Shown here piece by piece: positions 43,743-52,109 of a DNA stretch of 64,000 nt; positions within the stretch are counted from its first letter, which is position 1; the number at the start of each line of letters is the position of its first letter. The stretch comes from Bryobacterales bacterium (lineage in GTDB: Bacteria; Acidobacteriota; Terriglobia; Bryobacterales; Bryobacteraceae): positions 36,586 through 100,585 of the forward strand of contig JAEUQF010000230.1 in the NCBI GenBank assembly GCA_016789745.1. Direction: 5' to 3'. Both the position numbers and the translations under genes were made by a program. The notes under the pieces were generated by a model that worked only from the letters and a program-made list of their open reading frames with translations, was not told the origin of the DNA and did no database searches.

Positions 43743-46739
43743 ATGCATCAGGTAGCCCGTCCGAAGAACCCGCGCAGCCCGGAGCAGGAGGCGCGTGAGC
43801 GTGTCCGCTATTACATCTTCGCGGGCTTCGTCGGCCTTCTCCTTCTGCTCAACCTCACGGGAATCTTCAAAACCTTTCTTGGCATTGACACCGCGGCCTT
43901 TGTGGTTGTTCTGGCCGGCTACAAAACGTTCTATCACTCTATTGTTTCATTACTTGACAAGCAGGTCACGGCCGACCTGGCGATCTGTATCGCGGTGGTC
44001 GCGGCGCTTTCAACAGGCGAATATCTGGCGGCAGCCGAGGCGTTATTCATCATCCTGGTTGGGGAAGGACTCGAGTCCTACGCCGCGGGCCGCACCGATG
44101 CCGCCATCCGCAAATTCGTCGAGCAGATGCCGCGTCGCGCCCGCCTGCTGCGCGATGGCCAGGAGGTCGACGTGGCGGTCGATGACCTGAATCCCGGGGA
44201 CCGCATCCTGGTCCGTGCCGGCGAGCGCATCACGGCCGACGGTTGTGTCGCCGCGGGCCTCTCCAGCGTGGACGAAAGCACGATCACGGGAGAACCCGTG
44301 CCGCGCGACAAGAAGCCCGGAGAATCCGTGTTTGCCGGGACCTTGAACGGCACCGGCCTGCTGGAGATCTTGGTTACGCGTGCGGGTTCCGACACCACGC
44401 TTGCCCATGTGGTCCATCTGGTGAAAGAGGCCAAGGATCGCCAGGCGCCAGTGGAGCGCGCCGCAGATCAGGCCGCGAAGTACTTCCTGCCCGCGCTGCT
44501 GCTGGCCGCTGCCGCCACCTTCTATTTCACGCGCGATTGGCTGCGAACGGTTGCCGTTTTGATTGTTGGTTGTCCGTGTGCCTTGATTCTCGCCACGCCA
44601 ACCGCCATGGTTGCGGCGATCGGCGGCCTGGCGCGCAAGGGCATCCTGGTGCGAGGCGGCGCCATCATCCAGAAAGCCGCCAGGGTGAATGCCGTTGTTT
44701 TCGACAAGACGGGCACCGTTACGGAAGGCAAGTTCGAGATCCTGCGCGTCATCCCCGCAGCACAGTCGGAGGGAGCCGTGCTGCAGTTGGCGGCGATGGC
44801 CGAACGCGGGTCTGACCACGTGCTGGCTCGGGTGATTGTGGACGCTGCCCGTGCCAAACAGATGGACATTCCCGCCGTGGAGAATGCCCGCGTGCTGCCG
44901 GGACGTGGTGCGGAGGGCGTCTTCCAAGGCCGTACCATCCGCGCCGGCAATGCCGCCTATCTGAACGAACACGGCGTGACTGATGTTGGGGGCGCCCTGG
45001 AAGAGGCGGACCGACTGGGCGCCACCGCCGTGCTGGTGGCCGAAGACAGCACGCTGGCCGGCGCGATCCTTCTGCGCGACCGTATTCGCCTTGGCGTCAA
45101 AAAAGCTGTCCATCAGCTGCATCATCTCGACATCGACGACGTCATCATGTTGACGGGCGACCGGCGTCGCGCCGCCGAGGTGATTGCGAAGGAACTCCAG
45201 TTCCCGCGCTTTGAGGCGGAACTGCTGCCGGAGCAGAAGCTCGATCGTATCCGTCATCTGGCAAGCCATGGCAATGTAGTGGCGATGGTCGGCGACGGCA
45301 TCAACGATGCGCCTGCGTTGGCTGCCGCCGACGTTGGCATTGCGGTGAAGGGCGCCAGCGATATTACGGCCGAAGCCGCGGACGTAGTCTACATGAGTGA
45401 AAGCCTGGACCGTCTGGCGCTGCTGTTCCGCGTCAGCCGGCGGGCGATGAAGATTACTTGGCAAAACATAGTGATCTTCGCGGGCGTGGTGAACTTCACC
45501 GCTGTCCTGGCGTGCGCCACCGGTGTGCTGGGCCCGTTGGGCGCCGCCTTCACGCATCAGATTTCCTCGCTGCTGGTGATGCTCAGTTCGCTGCGCCTGC
45601 TGCAGGCCGAACCGCCACAGGCGGCCTGGGTGAAGAAGTATTTCGGCTGGGCAAGTGGACATCGCCTGCATCACCGTTGGGAGCTCCTGGATATCGCGCG
45701 AACGGTGCACCAAGTGTGGTCGCACCGGCAGCGTTGGGCCCGGCCCTTACTTGCATCTGCTGCCGCGCTGGCCGTACTGAGCGGGTTTTACGTTTTGCAG
45801 CCCGATGAGGTGGGCGTGATTGAACGCTTCGGCCGCAAGGTGATGCCCTATCGCGAACCCGGCCTGCACTACAAGCTGCCCTGGCCCGTCGAGAAACTGA
45901 CACGCATCCAAGCCCGCCGCACCCGCACCTTGGAGATAGGCTATCGTTCCACAGCAGAAGTGAACGAAGCCGAACCGGCCGCTTATGAATGGAACGTCCA
46001 GCATCGGGGTGGGCGCTTCCAACGCAAGCCGGAAGAAGCGCTGGTTCTCACCGGCGACCAAAACATGATGGAGGTGAACGCCGCCATTCACTATCGCCTG
46101 ATGCGCCCGGACGAGTTTCTGTTCGGTTTGGCCGACGGTGAGACGACGGTACGCGTGGCCGCCGAATCGGCCGTACATGCCGTGATCACCACGATGGACC
46201 TGGACGGCGCACTCACGCAATCCCGCCGCACGATGGAACAGCGGATTGCCGGTGAGATGCAGCAGCGACTGAATCGCTACAAGGCCGGGGTGGAAGTGCT
46301 GCATGTGAAACTGCTGGACGTGCATCCTTCGCTGGAAGTGGTGGACGCTTTCCGTGATGTCGCCGGTGCCTTCGAGGAGAAGAACCGTTTGGTCAATGAA
46401 GCGGAAGGCTATCGCAACGAACAGGTGGCGCTGGCGCGTGGCAATGCACAGGCCGGCCTGCTGAACGCGCAGGGTTATCAGGTGGGCCGCAGGAATCGCT
46501 CCGAAGGCGATGCCAGCCGTTTTATCCAGGCCGAGGGTGCGTTTCGAAGTGCCCCCGGTCCCACCGAAACACGCCTGTATCTGGAGGCCATGGAAGCAGT
46601 GCTCCCCGGTAAGCGTAAGTTCATCGTCGACGCTAAAAACGGACGTCGGCACTTGTTGCTGCTGGAAGATGGTGTCGAAATCGCCCCGCCGGCCCTGCCC
46701 TTTGTCGCGCCCAACCGGCCACAGCGGGAGGAACCGTAA
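43743..46739 (+). CDS. heavy-metal P-type ATPase fused to HflK-like SPFH (band 7) protein
   Basis: 998 aa from ATG 43743 (a TTG is three bases earlier). Residues about 1-640 are a complete P1B-type ATPase: actuator TGEPVP, the TM6 metal motif CPC (277-279), phosphorylated D321 in DKTGTVTEGK, and GDGINDAPAL near 517-526. The N-domain signature reads SDHVLA, so the usual His-Pro has Val instead of Pro. TM7/TM8 (IVIFAGVVNFTAVLA and HQISSLLVMLSSLRLL) fit no single P1B subgroup; there is no N-terminal HMA domain. A linker, a TM near 665-682 and an SPFH domain (about 683-960) follow, starting FYVLQPDEVGVIERFGR and containing VLTGDQNMMEVNAAIHYR, as in HflK. All in one frame with no stop. Confidence 0.88.
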   Translation: MHQVARPKNPRSPEQEARERVRYYIFAGFVGLLLLLNLTGIFKTFLGIDTAAFVVVLAGYKTFYHSIVSLLDKQVTADLAICIAVVAALSTGEYLAAAEALFIILVGEGLESYAAGRTDAAIRKFVEQMPRRARLLRDGQEVDVAVDDLNPGDRILVRAGERITADGCVAAGLSSVDESTITGEPVPRDKKPGESVFAGTLNGTGLLEILVTRAGSDTTLAHVVHLVKEAKDRQAPVERAADQAAKYFLPALLLAAAATFYFTRDWLRTVAVLIVGCPCALILATPTAMVAAIGGLARKGILVRGGAIIQKAARVNAVVFDKTGTVTEGKFEILRVIPAAQSEGAVLQLAAMAERGSDHVLARVIVDAARAKQMDIPAVENARVLPGRGAEGVFQGRTIRAGNAAYLNEHGVTDVGGALEEADRLGATAVLVAEDSTLAGAILLRDRIRLGVKKAVHQLHHLDIDDVIMLTGDRRRAAEVIAKELQFPRFEAELLPEQKLDRIRHLASHGNVVAMVGDGINDAPALAAADVGIAVKGASDITAEAADVVYMSESLDRLALLFRVSRRAMKITWQNIVIFAGVVNFTAVLACATGVLGPLGAAFTHQISSLLVMLSSLRLLQAEPPQAAWVKKYFGWASGHRLHHRWELLDIARTVHQVWSHRQRWARPLLASAAALAVLSGFYVLQPDEVGVIERFGRKVMPYREPGLHYKLPWPVEKLTRIQARRTRTLEIGYRSTAEVNEAEPAAYEWNVQHRGGRFQRKPEEALVLTGDQNMMEVNAAIHYRLMRPDEFLFGLADGETTVRVAAESAVHAVITTMDLDGALTQSRRTMEQRIAGEMQQRLNRYKAGVEVLHVKLLDVHPSLEVVDAFRDVAGAFEEKNRLVNEAEGYRNEQVALARGNAQAGLLNAQGYQVGRRNRSEGDASRFIQAEGAFRSAPGPTETRLYLEAMEAVLPGKRKFIVDAKNGRRHLLLLEDGVEIAPPALPFVAPNRPQREEP

Positions 46740-46742
46740 CTC

Positions 46743-47630
46743 ATGAATGGATTGATCGAAAAGTATTCCCGCTGGCTGCTGGGTGCGGCGACGCTCCTTC
46801 TGATCTGGCTTTCGCTGTACTCGGTCCGCGAAACCGAGTTCGTGCTGGTGACGCAGTTTGGCCGCCCGCTCTACACGGTGCATGAAGCGGGCCTGCATGC
46901 CAAATGGTTCTTCCAGAACGCCACCTACTTCGACAGGCGCTTGCGTGTCTACAACCCGCGTCCCAGCGAGTTCCTGACACGGGACAAGAAGAACCTGGTG
47001 ATCGAAAGTTACGTGGCGTGGCGGATCCAGGACCCGAAGCGCTTTGTGGAAAGCGTGGGCGATCCGGTCGCCGCCGAGATGCGTCTGCACGATATTGTGT
47101 GGTCGGGCTTGGCCGCGGCACTCGGCACGCATGACCTGGATGCGCTGATTTCGGTGAATACGCAGGCCGTGCAGGCGCGGCAGATTTTCGATCAACTGGC
47201 TTCGGATACCGACAGGAAGGCGCTCGCGCAGTATGGCATTCAGGTGGTGGACGTACGCATCAAGCGCCTGAATCTGCCGGATCAAAACAAGCAAAGCGTC
47301 TATGCCCGTATGCGTGCCGAACGCGAGCGTATCGCCCGCCAGTATCGTGCCGAGGGGGAAGAGCAAGCCCTGCGCATTCGCGCTGACGCTGATCGTCAGA
47401 AGGAAGAGATCCTCTCGCTCGCTTACAAGGACGCCGAGAAGCTTCGTGGGGAAGGCGATGCCGAATCCACACGCACCTATTCGCAGGCCTACTCGCGCAA
47501 CCCTCGTTTCTACAAGTTGCTGCGCACTTTGGAAGCTTATAAGAAGGTGCTGGACGAGAAGACCACCGCCATTCTGAGTTCAGATTCCGAACTCTTGAAA
47601 GTGCTGATGCGCGGAGAGACGGCGCAATGA
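46743..47630 (+). CDS. hflC: HflC-like SPFH protein
   Basis: 295 aa, starting three bases after the fusion gene. A single N-terminal TM (LLGAATLLLIWLSLYSV) is followed by an SPFH domain: VRETEFVLVTQFGRPLYT, then RDKKNLVIESYVAWRIQDPKRF, which is the pattern typical of HflC. A long charged coiled coil (about 200-260, MRAERERIARQYRAEGEEQ) ends the protein. HflC and HflK form a periplasmic cage that controls the membrane protease FtsH; no FtsH gene lies in this window. The stop overlaps the next start by four bases (ATGA). Confidence 0.87.
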   Translation: MNGLIEKYSRWLLGAATLLLIWLSLYSVRETEFVLVTQFGRPLYTVHEAGLHAKWFFQNATYFDRRLRVYNPRPSEFLTRDKKNLVIESYVAWRIQDPKRFVESVGDPVAAEMRLHDIVWSGLAAALGTHDLDALISVNTQAVQARQIFDQLASDTDRKALAQYGIQVVDVRIKRLNLPDQNKQSVYARMRAERERIARQYRAEGEEQALRIRADADRQKEEILSLAYKDAEKLRGEGDAESTRTYSQAYSRNPRFYKLLRTLEAYKKVLDEKTTAILSSDSELLKVLMRGETAQ

Positions 47631-48607
47631 AGTTGCTGGAACTGGATCCGGCGCTATTGAAGCCCTCCTTTCCTCCAGAGGCTGCGAGCACGCTTCGCCG
47701 GCGCTGGTGGCTGGGCGTGCTGCTGCCGTGGCTGTTGACGAGCGTCTATATCGTGCGTGCCGACCAGCAGGCGGTGGTGACGCGCTTCGGGCGAGTGGTG
47801 GAACCGCGGGTGCCCCCCGGCATTCACGTCAGCCTGCCGTGGCCCGTTGACCGCGTGACGCGCCTCAAGGTGCAGCAACTACAACGCCAGGTGATCGGCG
47901 GTACGCTCACCGATAACGTCGTGGGCCGGACGCAGCCCCTGCTGGCGCAGTTCGTCACCGGCGACCAAAACATTATCTACCTGCGCGTGATTGCCCAGTA
48001 TTCCGTCAGTGTGCCGGCCGACTACCTGTTCCAGGCTGAGGATGTGGCCAAGGTGGTGGTAGCAGCCACGGAAGCCGAACTGGCGCGCCGCATCGCCTCC
48101 CGTGCGGTTGACGCCGTGCTTACCACGGAGAAGGCCGCTATTCAGGAAGAGGTTCGCGCTGCCACTCAGAAGGTGTTGAATGACTACCGCTCCGGCGTGA
48201 TCCTGGCGAGCGTAAACATTGAGTCCGTCGCGCCGCCGCCGGAGGCCGCCGATGCGTTTCGCGATGTCGCCAGTGCGCGGGCCGACTCGGCTCGCATCGT
48301 TAATGAAGCACAGGGCTATGCGAATGACCTGATCCCGAAGGCCCGCGGGCAGGCACAGCAACTGCTGGAGTCCGCGGCGGCTTACAAACAACGTAAGATC
48401 AACGAAGCCATCGGCGATGCGTCGCGATTCTCGCAGGTCGCAGCCGAGTACGCCAAAGCCAGTGACGTGAATGGGCGCCGCATCTATATGGAGACCATGG
48501 AGCAGATCCTGCCACGTATCAAGAAACTCATCGTGGATAAGAACGGCAATCTCGATCTCACCATCATTCGCCGCGCCGCGGAGGCGCCCGCCGGAGAGAA
48601 GAAGTGA
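47627..48607 (+). CDS. hflK: HflK-like SPFH protein
   Basis: 326 aa from ATG 47627, overlapping the HflC-like gene by four bases. The TM near 32-48 (LGVLLPWLLTSVYIV) precedes the SPFH start RADQQAVVTRFGRVVEPRVPPGIHVSLPWP and LLAQFVTGDQNIIYLRVIAQY. A coiled-coil with Ala/Gln-rich repeats (about 200-290) ends in RRIYMETMEQILPRIKKLIVDKNG. This is the third SPFH module in a row, counting the domain fused to the ATPase. It presumably pairs with the HflC-like protein to build a heteromeric ring. Confidence 0.87.
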   Translation: MKLLELDPALLKPSFPPEAASTLRRRWWLGVLLPWLLTSVYIVRADQQAVVTRFGRVVEPRVPPGIHVSLPWPVDRVTRLKVQQLQRQVIGGTLTDNVVGRTQPLLAQFVTGDQNIIYLRVIAQYSVSVPADYLFQAEDVAKVVVAATEAELARRIASRAVDAVLTTEKAAIQEEVRAATQKVLNDYRSGVILASVNIESVAPPPEAADAFRDVASARADSARIVNEAQGYANDLIPKARGQAQQLLESAAAYKQRKINEAIGDASRFSQVAAEYAKASDVNGRRIYMETMEQILPRIKKLIVDKNGNLDLTIIRRAAEAPAGEKK

Positions 48608-49095
48608 CCAAGGAGCGGCGGGCGCAGATGCTTACGGTGTTCACGCTGGCCGGCGCTCTTGGCTTCGTGGCCTATCGCACGGGTGCGTTGTCTGGATTCG
48701 ATCTTTCCGCGAAGGCTCCCCAAGCCGATCCGACACCACAGGATGCCATCTATGCGATGCTGGACGCGGGCAGGGAAGGGAAGGTGCCGGCGTATCTGGC
48801 CGCCTACACCGGGCAGATGGCGGACTCGCTGCGTAAGTCGGCGGCCGAACAGGGTGACGCGGCATTCTCCGCCTATCTGCGCGAATCGAACGCGCCCATC
48901 AAAGGGATTGCGCTGCAGGAGCCGCAGCCGCTAACGGATCGAGAGGTGAAGTTGAAAGTGGAGTACGTTTTCGCCGACCGGAATGAGGTGCAGTGGATGT
49001 ATCTGGAGCGCGAAGGCAAGTTGTGGCGGATTTCCCGCGTAGACGCGGCCGAACGCATCAAAACACTGGTTCCCTATGGCACGCCTGTCCGTTGA
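48604..49095 (+). CDS. membrane-anchored NTF2-like protein, unknown function
   Basis: 163 aa from GTG 48604, overlapping the HflK-like stop by four bases (GTGA). A signal anchor spans about residues 9-28 (MLTVFTLAGALGFVAYR), then a linker rich in Pro and Gln. Residues 45-160 form an alpha-beta domain resembling NTF2-like or lumazine-binding folds (AIYAMLDAGREGKVPAYLAAYTG, VKLKVEYVFADRNEVQWMYLEREG). Such domains sense small ligands or act as assembly partners. The next gene overlaps it by 20 bases, so it is firmly part of the operon. Confidence 0.78.
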   Translation: MTKERRAQMLTVFTLAGALGFVAYRTGALSGFDLSAKAPQADPTPQDAIYAMLDAGREGKVPAYLAAYTGQMADSLRKSAAEQGDAAFSAYLRESNAPIKGIALQEPQPLTDREVKLKVEYVFADRNEVQWMYLEREGKLWRISRVDAAERIKTLVPYGTPVR

Positions 49096-51586
49096 AGCAC
49101 GTACACGGTTGCTGGTGGGGTTGGCGGTTCTGGCCGGCCTTTACTTGGCTGCCTACTCGCATGACGTACTCCGCCGCGTCTACAGCCATAGCATCGTATC
49201 CGACCCATTCGAGTTCACCATGCTGCCGCCGGAGATCGGCATGGTCCGTCCGGACGCTCGCGGATTCGGGCTGAAGCATGGCGATACGCTCACCTCCATC
49301 AATGGTCAGCCCATCACCGGTTCCTTGACCCTCAGCCGCTTTCTTGCGACAGCCAAGCCCGGCGATACCATGACCATCACCTGGCGTTCGCGCAGCCCGG
49401 GCGCCGAACAGAAGGCAACGCTGACGCTACGCAATCCTCCACGCGGAGTCACGCCGGTTCCCTTGCTCATTACCCAGGTGCTGCTGCCGAACTTCTGCAT
49501 GCTGCTGGGCTTCAGTGTGGCGTTCCTGCGGCCGCTCGACCGCCGCTCCTGGATTCTGCTCGGCCTGATGATCGCCTTCCCTGGAATGATCCAGTCGCCT
49601 GTCGATGTCGGACGTTGGTCTTCGCCGTTCTACGAACTCGGCATGCTGTTCCGTGTTGGCGCGCCCATGACGTGGGGGATCTGGATGATGCTGCTTGGGC
49701 TGGAGTTCCCAGAACGGCTGCACGGATTCGCCCGCCTGCGTGCGCTGGCGTGGGCCCTGGGCGCCCCTTTGCTGCTGCTTTCAATCGCGCGGTTCACCTA
49801 TGAGTTTGTGCGCGCCCATGACATCCAGGTAGCGCACGCCATGTGGGACATGATGCGTCCGGCGGGCTTCATTTCCTTGCTGCTTTCCATGGCGGCGATC
49901 GGTCTTTTCTTTGCCGCCATGGGCATTCAGAACGCTGTCATCGAGAAGCCCGATGCCCGGCGCCGCGCGAAACTTCTGCTCTGGGGCTCCTACGTTGCGC
50001 TCACGCCGGCCTTCCTGCTGTTGCTGTGGTCCCTGGCACAAGGCCGGCCACCGATGGGCGCCGCGCCATTTCCCATCGTCATCTTTACGTTCCTCATGAT
50101 GGCGCTGTTTCCGGTGGTGCTGGCGTACATCATTGTTGTGGAGCAGGCGCTGGATATCAAGGTCGTGCTGCGTCTAGGTATGCAGTACGCTCTTGCCAAG
50201 AACGCACTCATCGGCGCCAGTTGGCTAGTCGGCGGGTTGGTGGTGGTTTACATCCTGCGTGCGATCGAGTCCGAACAAAGCGGCTCACTGGAGGTGGCCA
50301 CCGCGCTGGCCGGTGCCGGTGCCATCGCTTCGCTTATCCCGCTGCAGAAGCGGCTGACGCAAGCCATCGACCGGCGATTCTTTCGCGACGCCTATGACGC
50401 CGAGCATGTATTGACGGAACTGAGCGAAGACGTGCGCACCGTCGTGGAACCGCGGCCGCTGCTGGAAATGGTGGGCAATCGCATCTCGCAGGCGATGCAC
50501 GTTCCGCGGTTGGCTATTCTGCTGAAACAGCCCGCGGGCTATCAGCCGGCATTCACCATCGGCTATCCGCAGGAGATGGTGGCTGAGCGGCTGCCGGAGA
50601 TTCCCGACGTCGATAAGATCGACCCGCGCCATCCGCCGAAGCCCGATGGCTGGAACCGACTGGATACGCACCTGCTGCTGCCGGTGCTGTCGAAAAACGG
50701 TGTGCTTGGCATGATCAGCCTGGGCGAGAAGCGCTCGGAGGAGCCGTACTCCTCCAGCGATATCCGTCTGCTGCGCCTGGTGGCCGCGCAGACCGCGCTG
50801 TCCCTGGAGAACACCAAACTCACCGCGGCCGTAGCCCATGAAATCGCGCAGCGCGAACAGTTCGACCGCGAGATGGCCATCGCCCGCGACGTGCAGCGGC
50901 GCCTGTTCCCCAGTAAAGTGCCGCAACTGCGCAATGTGGATTGCGCTGGAGGCTGCCGTCCGGCCCAGAGCGTCGGCGGCGATTACTATGATTTCTCGGA
51001 AATCCCCGACAACGAGATGATGTTCGCGGTGGGCGACGTCAGCGGTAAGGGCATGCCGGCGGCTCTGCTGATGGCTGCCCTGCAGGCCAGCGTGCGCGGA
51101 CAGACCATGAACAACGTCACCGATCTGGCGTTGTTCACACGCAACGTCAATCTGCTGCTTTATGACATGTCACCGAAGAGCCATTTCGCCACGCTCTTCT
51201 ACGCACTCTATGATCCGGTTCTGCGCACCCTCCGTTACACCAACGCCGGCCATAATCCGCCGCTGCTGATTCGCGGCAACGGCCCGCTCGACTTCCTGAA
51301 GCCCACCGGACCCGGCGTCGGCATGACGCGTCAGGCGGTGTACAAGGCCGAAGAAGTGAGGTTGAAACCGGGCGACATGGTGGTGGCCTACACCGATGGC
51401 ATCACCGAAGCCATGGACCGCACCAAGGACGACTTCGGCGAACTGCGTTTGATTGAAGCCGTGCGCGCGGCGCGCGACAAGAGCGCGGGAGAGATTATCC
51501 GCCACGTCATGGCGGCTGTGGACGAGTTCACCAAAGGCGCGCCGCAACATGACGACATGACCCTGGTCATCCTGAAGGTGCAGTAG
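49076..51586 (+). CDS. PDZ / multi-TM / GAF / PP2C serine phosphatase
   Basis: 836 aa, starting inside the preceding gene. After TM1 (about 11-28) comes a PDZ-like domain (about 55-120, GFGLKHGDTLTSINGQPI). Six or seven TM segments follow (about 127-410, including LLITQVLLPNFCMLLGFSVAF). A GAF domain lies near 435-605. The SpoIIE/PP2C domain (about 625-836) has the metal marks GGDYYDF, FAVGDVSGKGMPAALLMA, TDGITEAMD and HDDMTLVIL. The PDZ domain is probably periplasmic and could read the C-termini of misfolded membrane proteins. This protein may dephosphorylate a partner in response to events at the SPFH/ATPase complex; that part is inference. Confidence 0.87.
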   Translation: MARLSVEARTRLLVGLAVLAGLYLAAYSHDVLRRVYSHSIVSDPFEFTMLPPEIGMVRPDARGFGLKHGDTLTSINGQPITGSLTLSRFLATAKPGDTMTITWRSRSPGAEQKATLTLRNPPRGVTPVPLLITQVLLPNFCMLLGFSVAFLRPLDRRSWILLGLMIAFPGMIQSPVDVGRWSSPFYELGMLFRVGAPMTWGIWMMLLGLEFPERLHGFARLRALAWALGAPLLLLSIARFTYEFVRAHDIQVAHAMWDMMRPAGFISLLLSMAAIGLFFAAMGIQNAVIEKPDARRRAKLLLWGSYVALTPAFLLLLWSLAQGRPPMGAAPFPIVIFTFLMMALFPVVLAYIIVVEQALDIKVVLRLGMQYALAKNALIGASWLVGGLVVVYILRAIESEQSGSLEVATALAGAGAIASLIPLQKRLTQAIDRRFFRDAYDAEHVLTELSEDVRTVVEPRPLLEMVGNRISQAMHVPRLAILLKQPAGYQPAFTIGYPQEMVAERLPEIPDVDKIDPRHPPKPDGWNRLDTHLLLPVLSKNGVLGMISLGEKRSEEPYSSSDIRLLRLVAAQTALSLENTKLTAAVAHEIAQREQFDREMAIARDVQRRLFPSKVPQLRNVDCAGGCRPAQSVGGDYYDFSEIPDNEMMFAVGDVSGKGMPAALLMAALQASVRGQTMNNVTDLALFTRNVNLLLYDMSPKSHFATLFYALYDPVLRTLRYTNAGHNPPLLIRGNGPLDFLKPTGPGVGMTRQAVYKAEEVRLKPGDMVVAYTDGITEAMDRTKDDFGELRLIEAVRAARDKSAGEIIRHVMAAVDEFTKGAPQHDDMTLVILKVQ

Positions 51587-51587
51587 A

Positions 51588-52109
51588 ATGCCAGGGATGC
51601 GTGTCCTGCTCTGCGGCCTGTTCGCCAGCCTGCTGTTTTCGCAGGCGCCTGGGCCCCAATTGCCTGACATCAAGTACGCCCGCCGCGCGCCGGACCAGCC
51701 CTTGCCGTTCAGCCACAAGCAGCACGCCGGCACCAATGGCACGCCCTGCAAGCAGTGCCACCCGATGCCCGATCCCGGCGACTTCATGGAACTGCCCGCC
51801 ACCTCTGTCTGCATGGGTTGCCACACGGCGATAAAGACCGATAGCCCGCACATCAAGGCCCTGACCGCAGCGCACGCCGAAAGCCGCAAGATCGAATGGA
51901 AGCCGGTCTATAAGATCCCCGATTACGTGTTCTTCAATCACAAGAAACACAATGCGCTCGCCGGCGTGAATTGTGAGAGTTGTCACGGGCCGGTAAAGGA
52001 GCGCGAAGTGATGCGCCGCGAGAAGGAAATCAGTATGCAGGCCTGTATGGACTGCCACCGCCAGATGCAAGCCAAGAACGACTGCCGATTCTGCCATGAC
52101 CCACGCTGA
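51588..52109 (+). CDS. multiheme (5 CXXCH) c-type cytochrome
   Basis: 173 aa from ATG 51588, with AAGGTG eight bases upstream in the end of the phosphatase gene; ATG 51597 is possible. A signal peptide (MRVLLCGLFASLLFSQ) precedes five heme sites: CKQCH, CMGCH, CESCH, CMDCH and CRFCH, together with axial His segments FSHKQHAG and FFNHKKHNA. It resembles the cytochrome c7/c3 type used in periplasmic electron transfer. Its last 14 bases overlap an FMN alpha-hydroxyacid oxidase gene, so the cytochrome is a likely electron acceptor for that enzyme. Confidence 0.88.
   Translation: MPGMRVLLCGLFASLLFSQAPGPQLPDIKYARRAPDQPLPFSHKQHAGTNGTPCKQCHPMPDPGDFMELPATSVCMGCHTAIKTDSPHIKALTAAHAESRKIEWKPVYKIPDYVFFNHKKHNALAGVNCESCHGPVKEREVMRREKEISMQACMDCHRQMQAKNDCRFCHDPR

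Noticed and set aside
44043..45725. 560-residue open frame on the minus strand, opposite the ATPase
   Set aside because: Antisense shadow of the ATPase region; low-complexity and without domain marks.
45700..45735. Independent translation start for the SPFH half of the fusion (GTG near 45714)
   Set aside because: A GTG is present but has no visible ribosome-binding site, and the linker reads as normal protein; kept as a test for the fusion, not called as a start.
45747..47366. 539-residue open frame on the minus strand, opposite the SPFH genes
   Set aside because: It is the antisense of clear SPFH coding sequence, rich in His and Gln as expected for a GC-rich reverse frame, and shows no motif.
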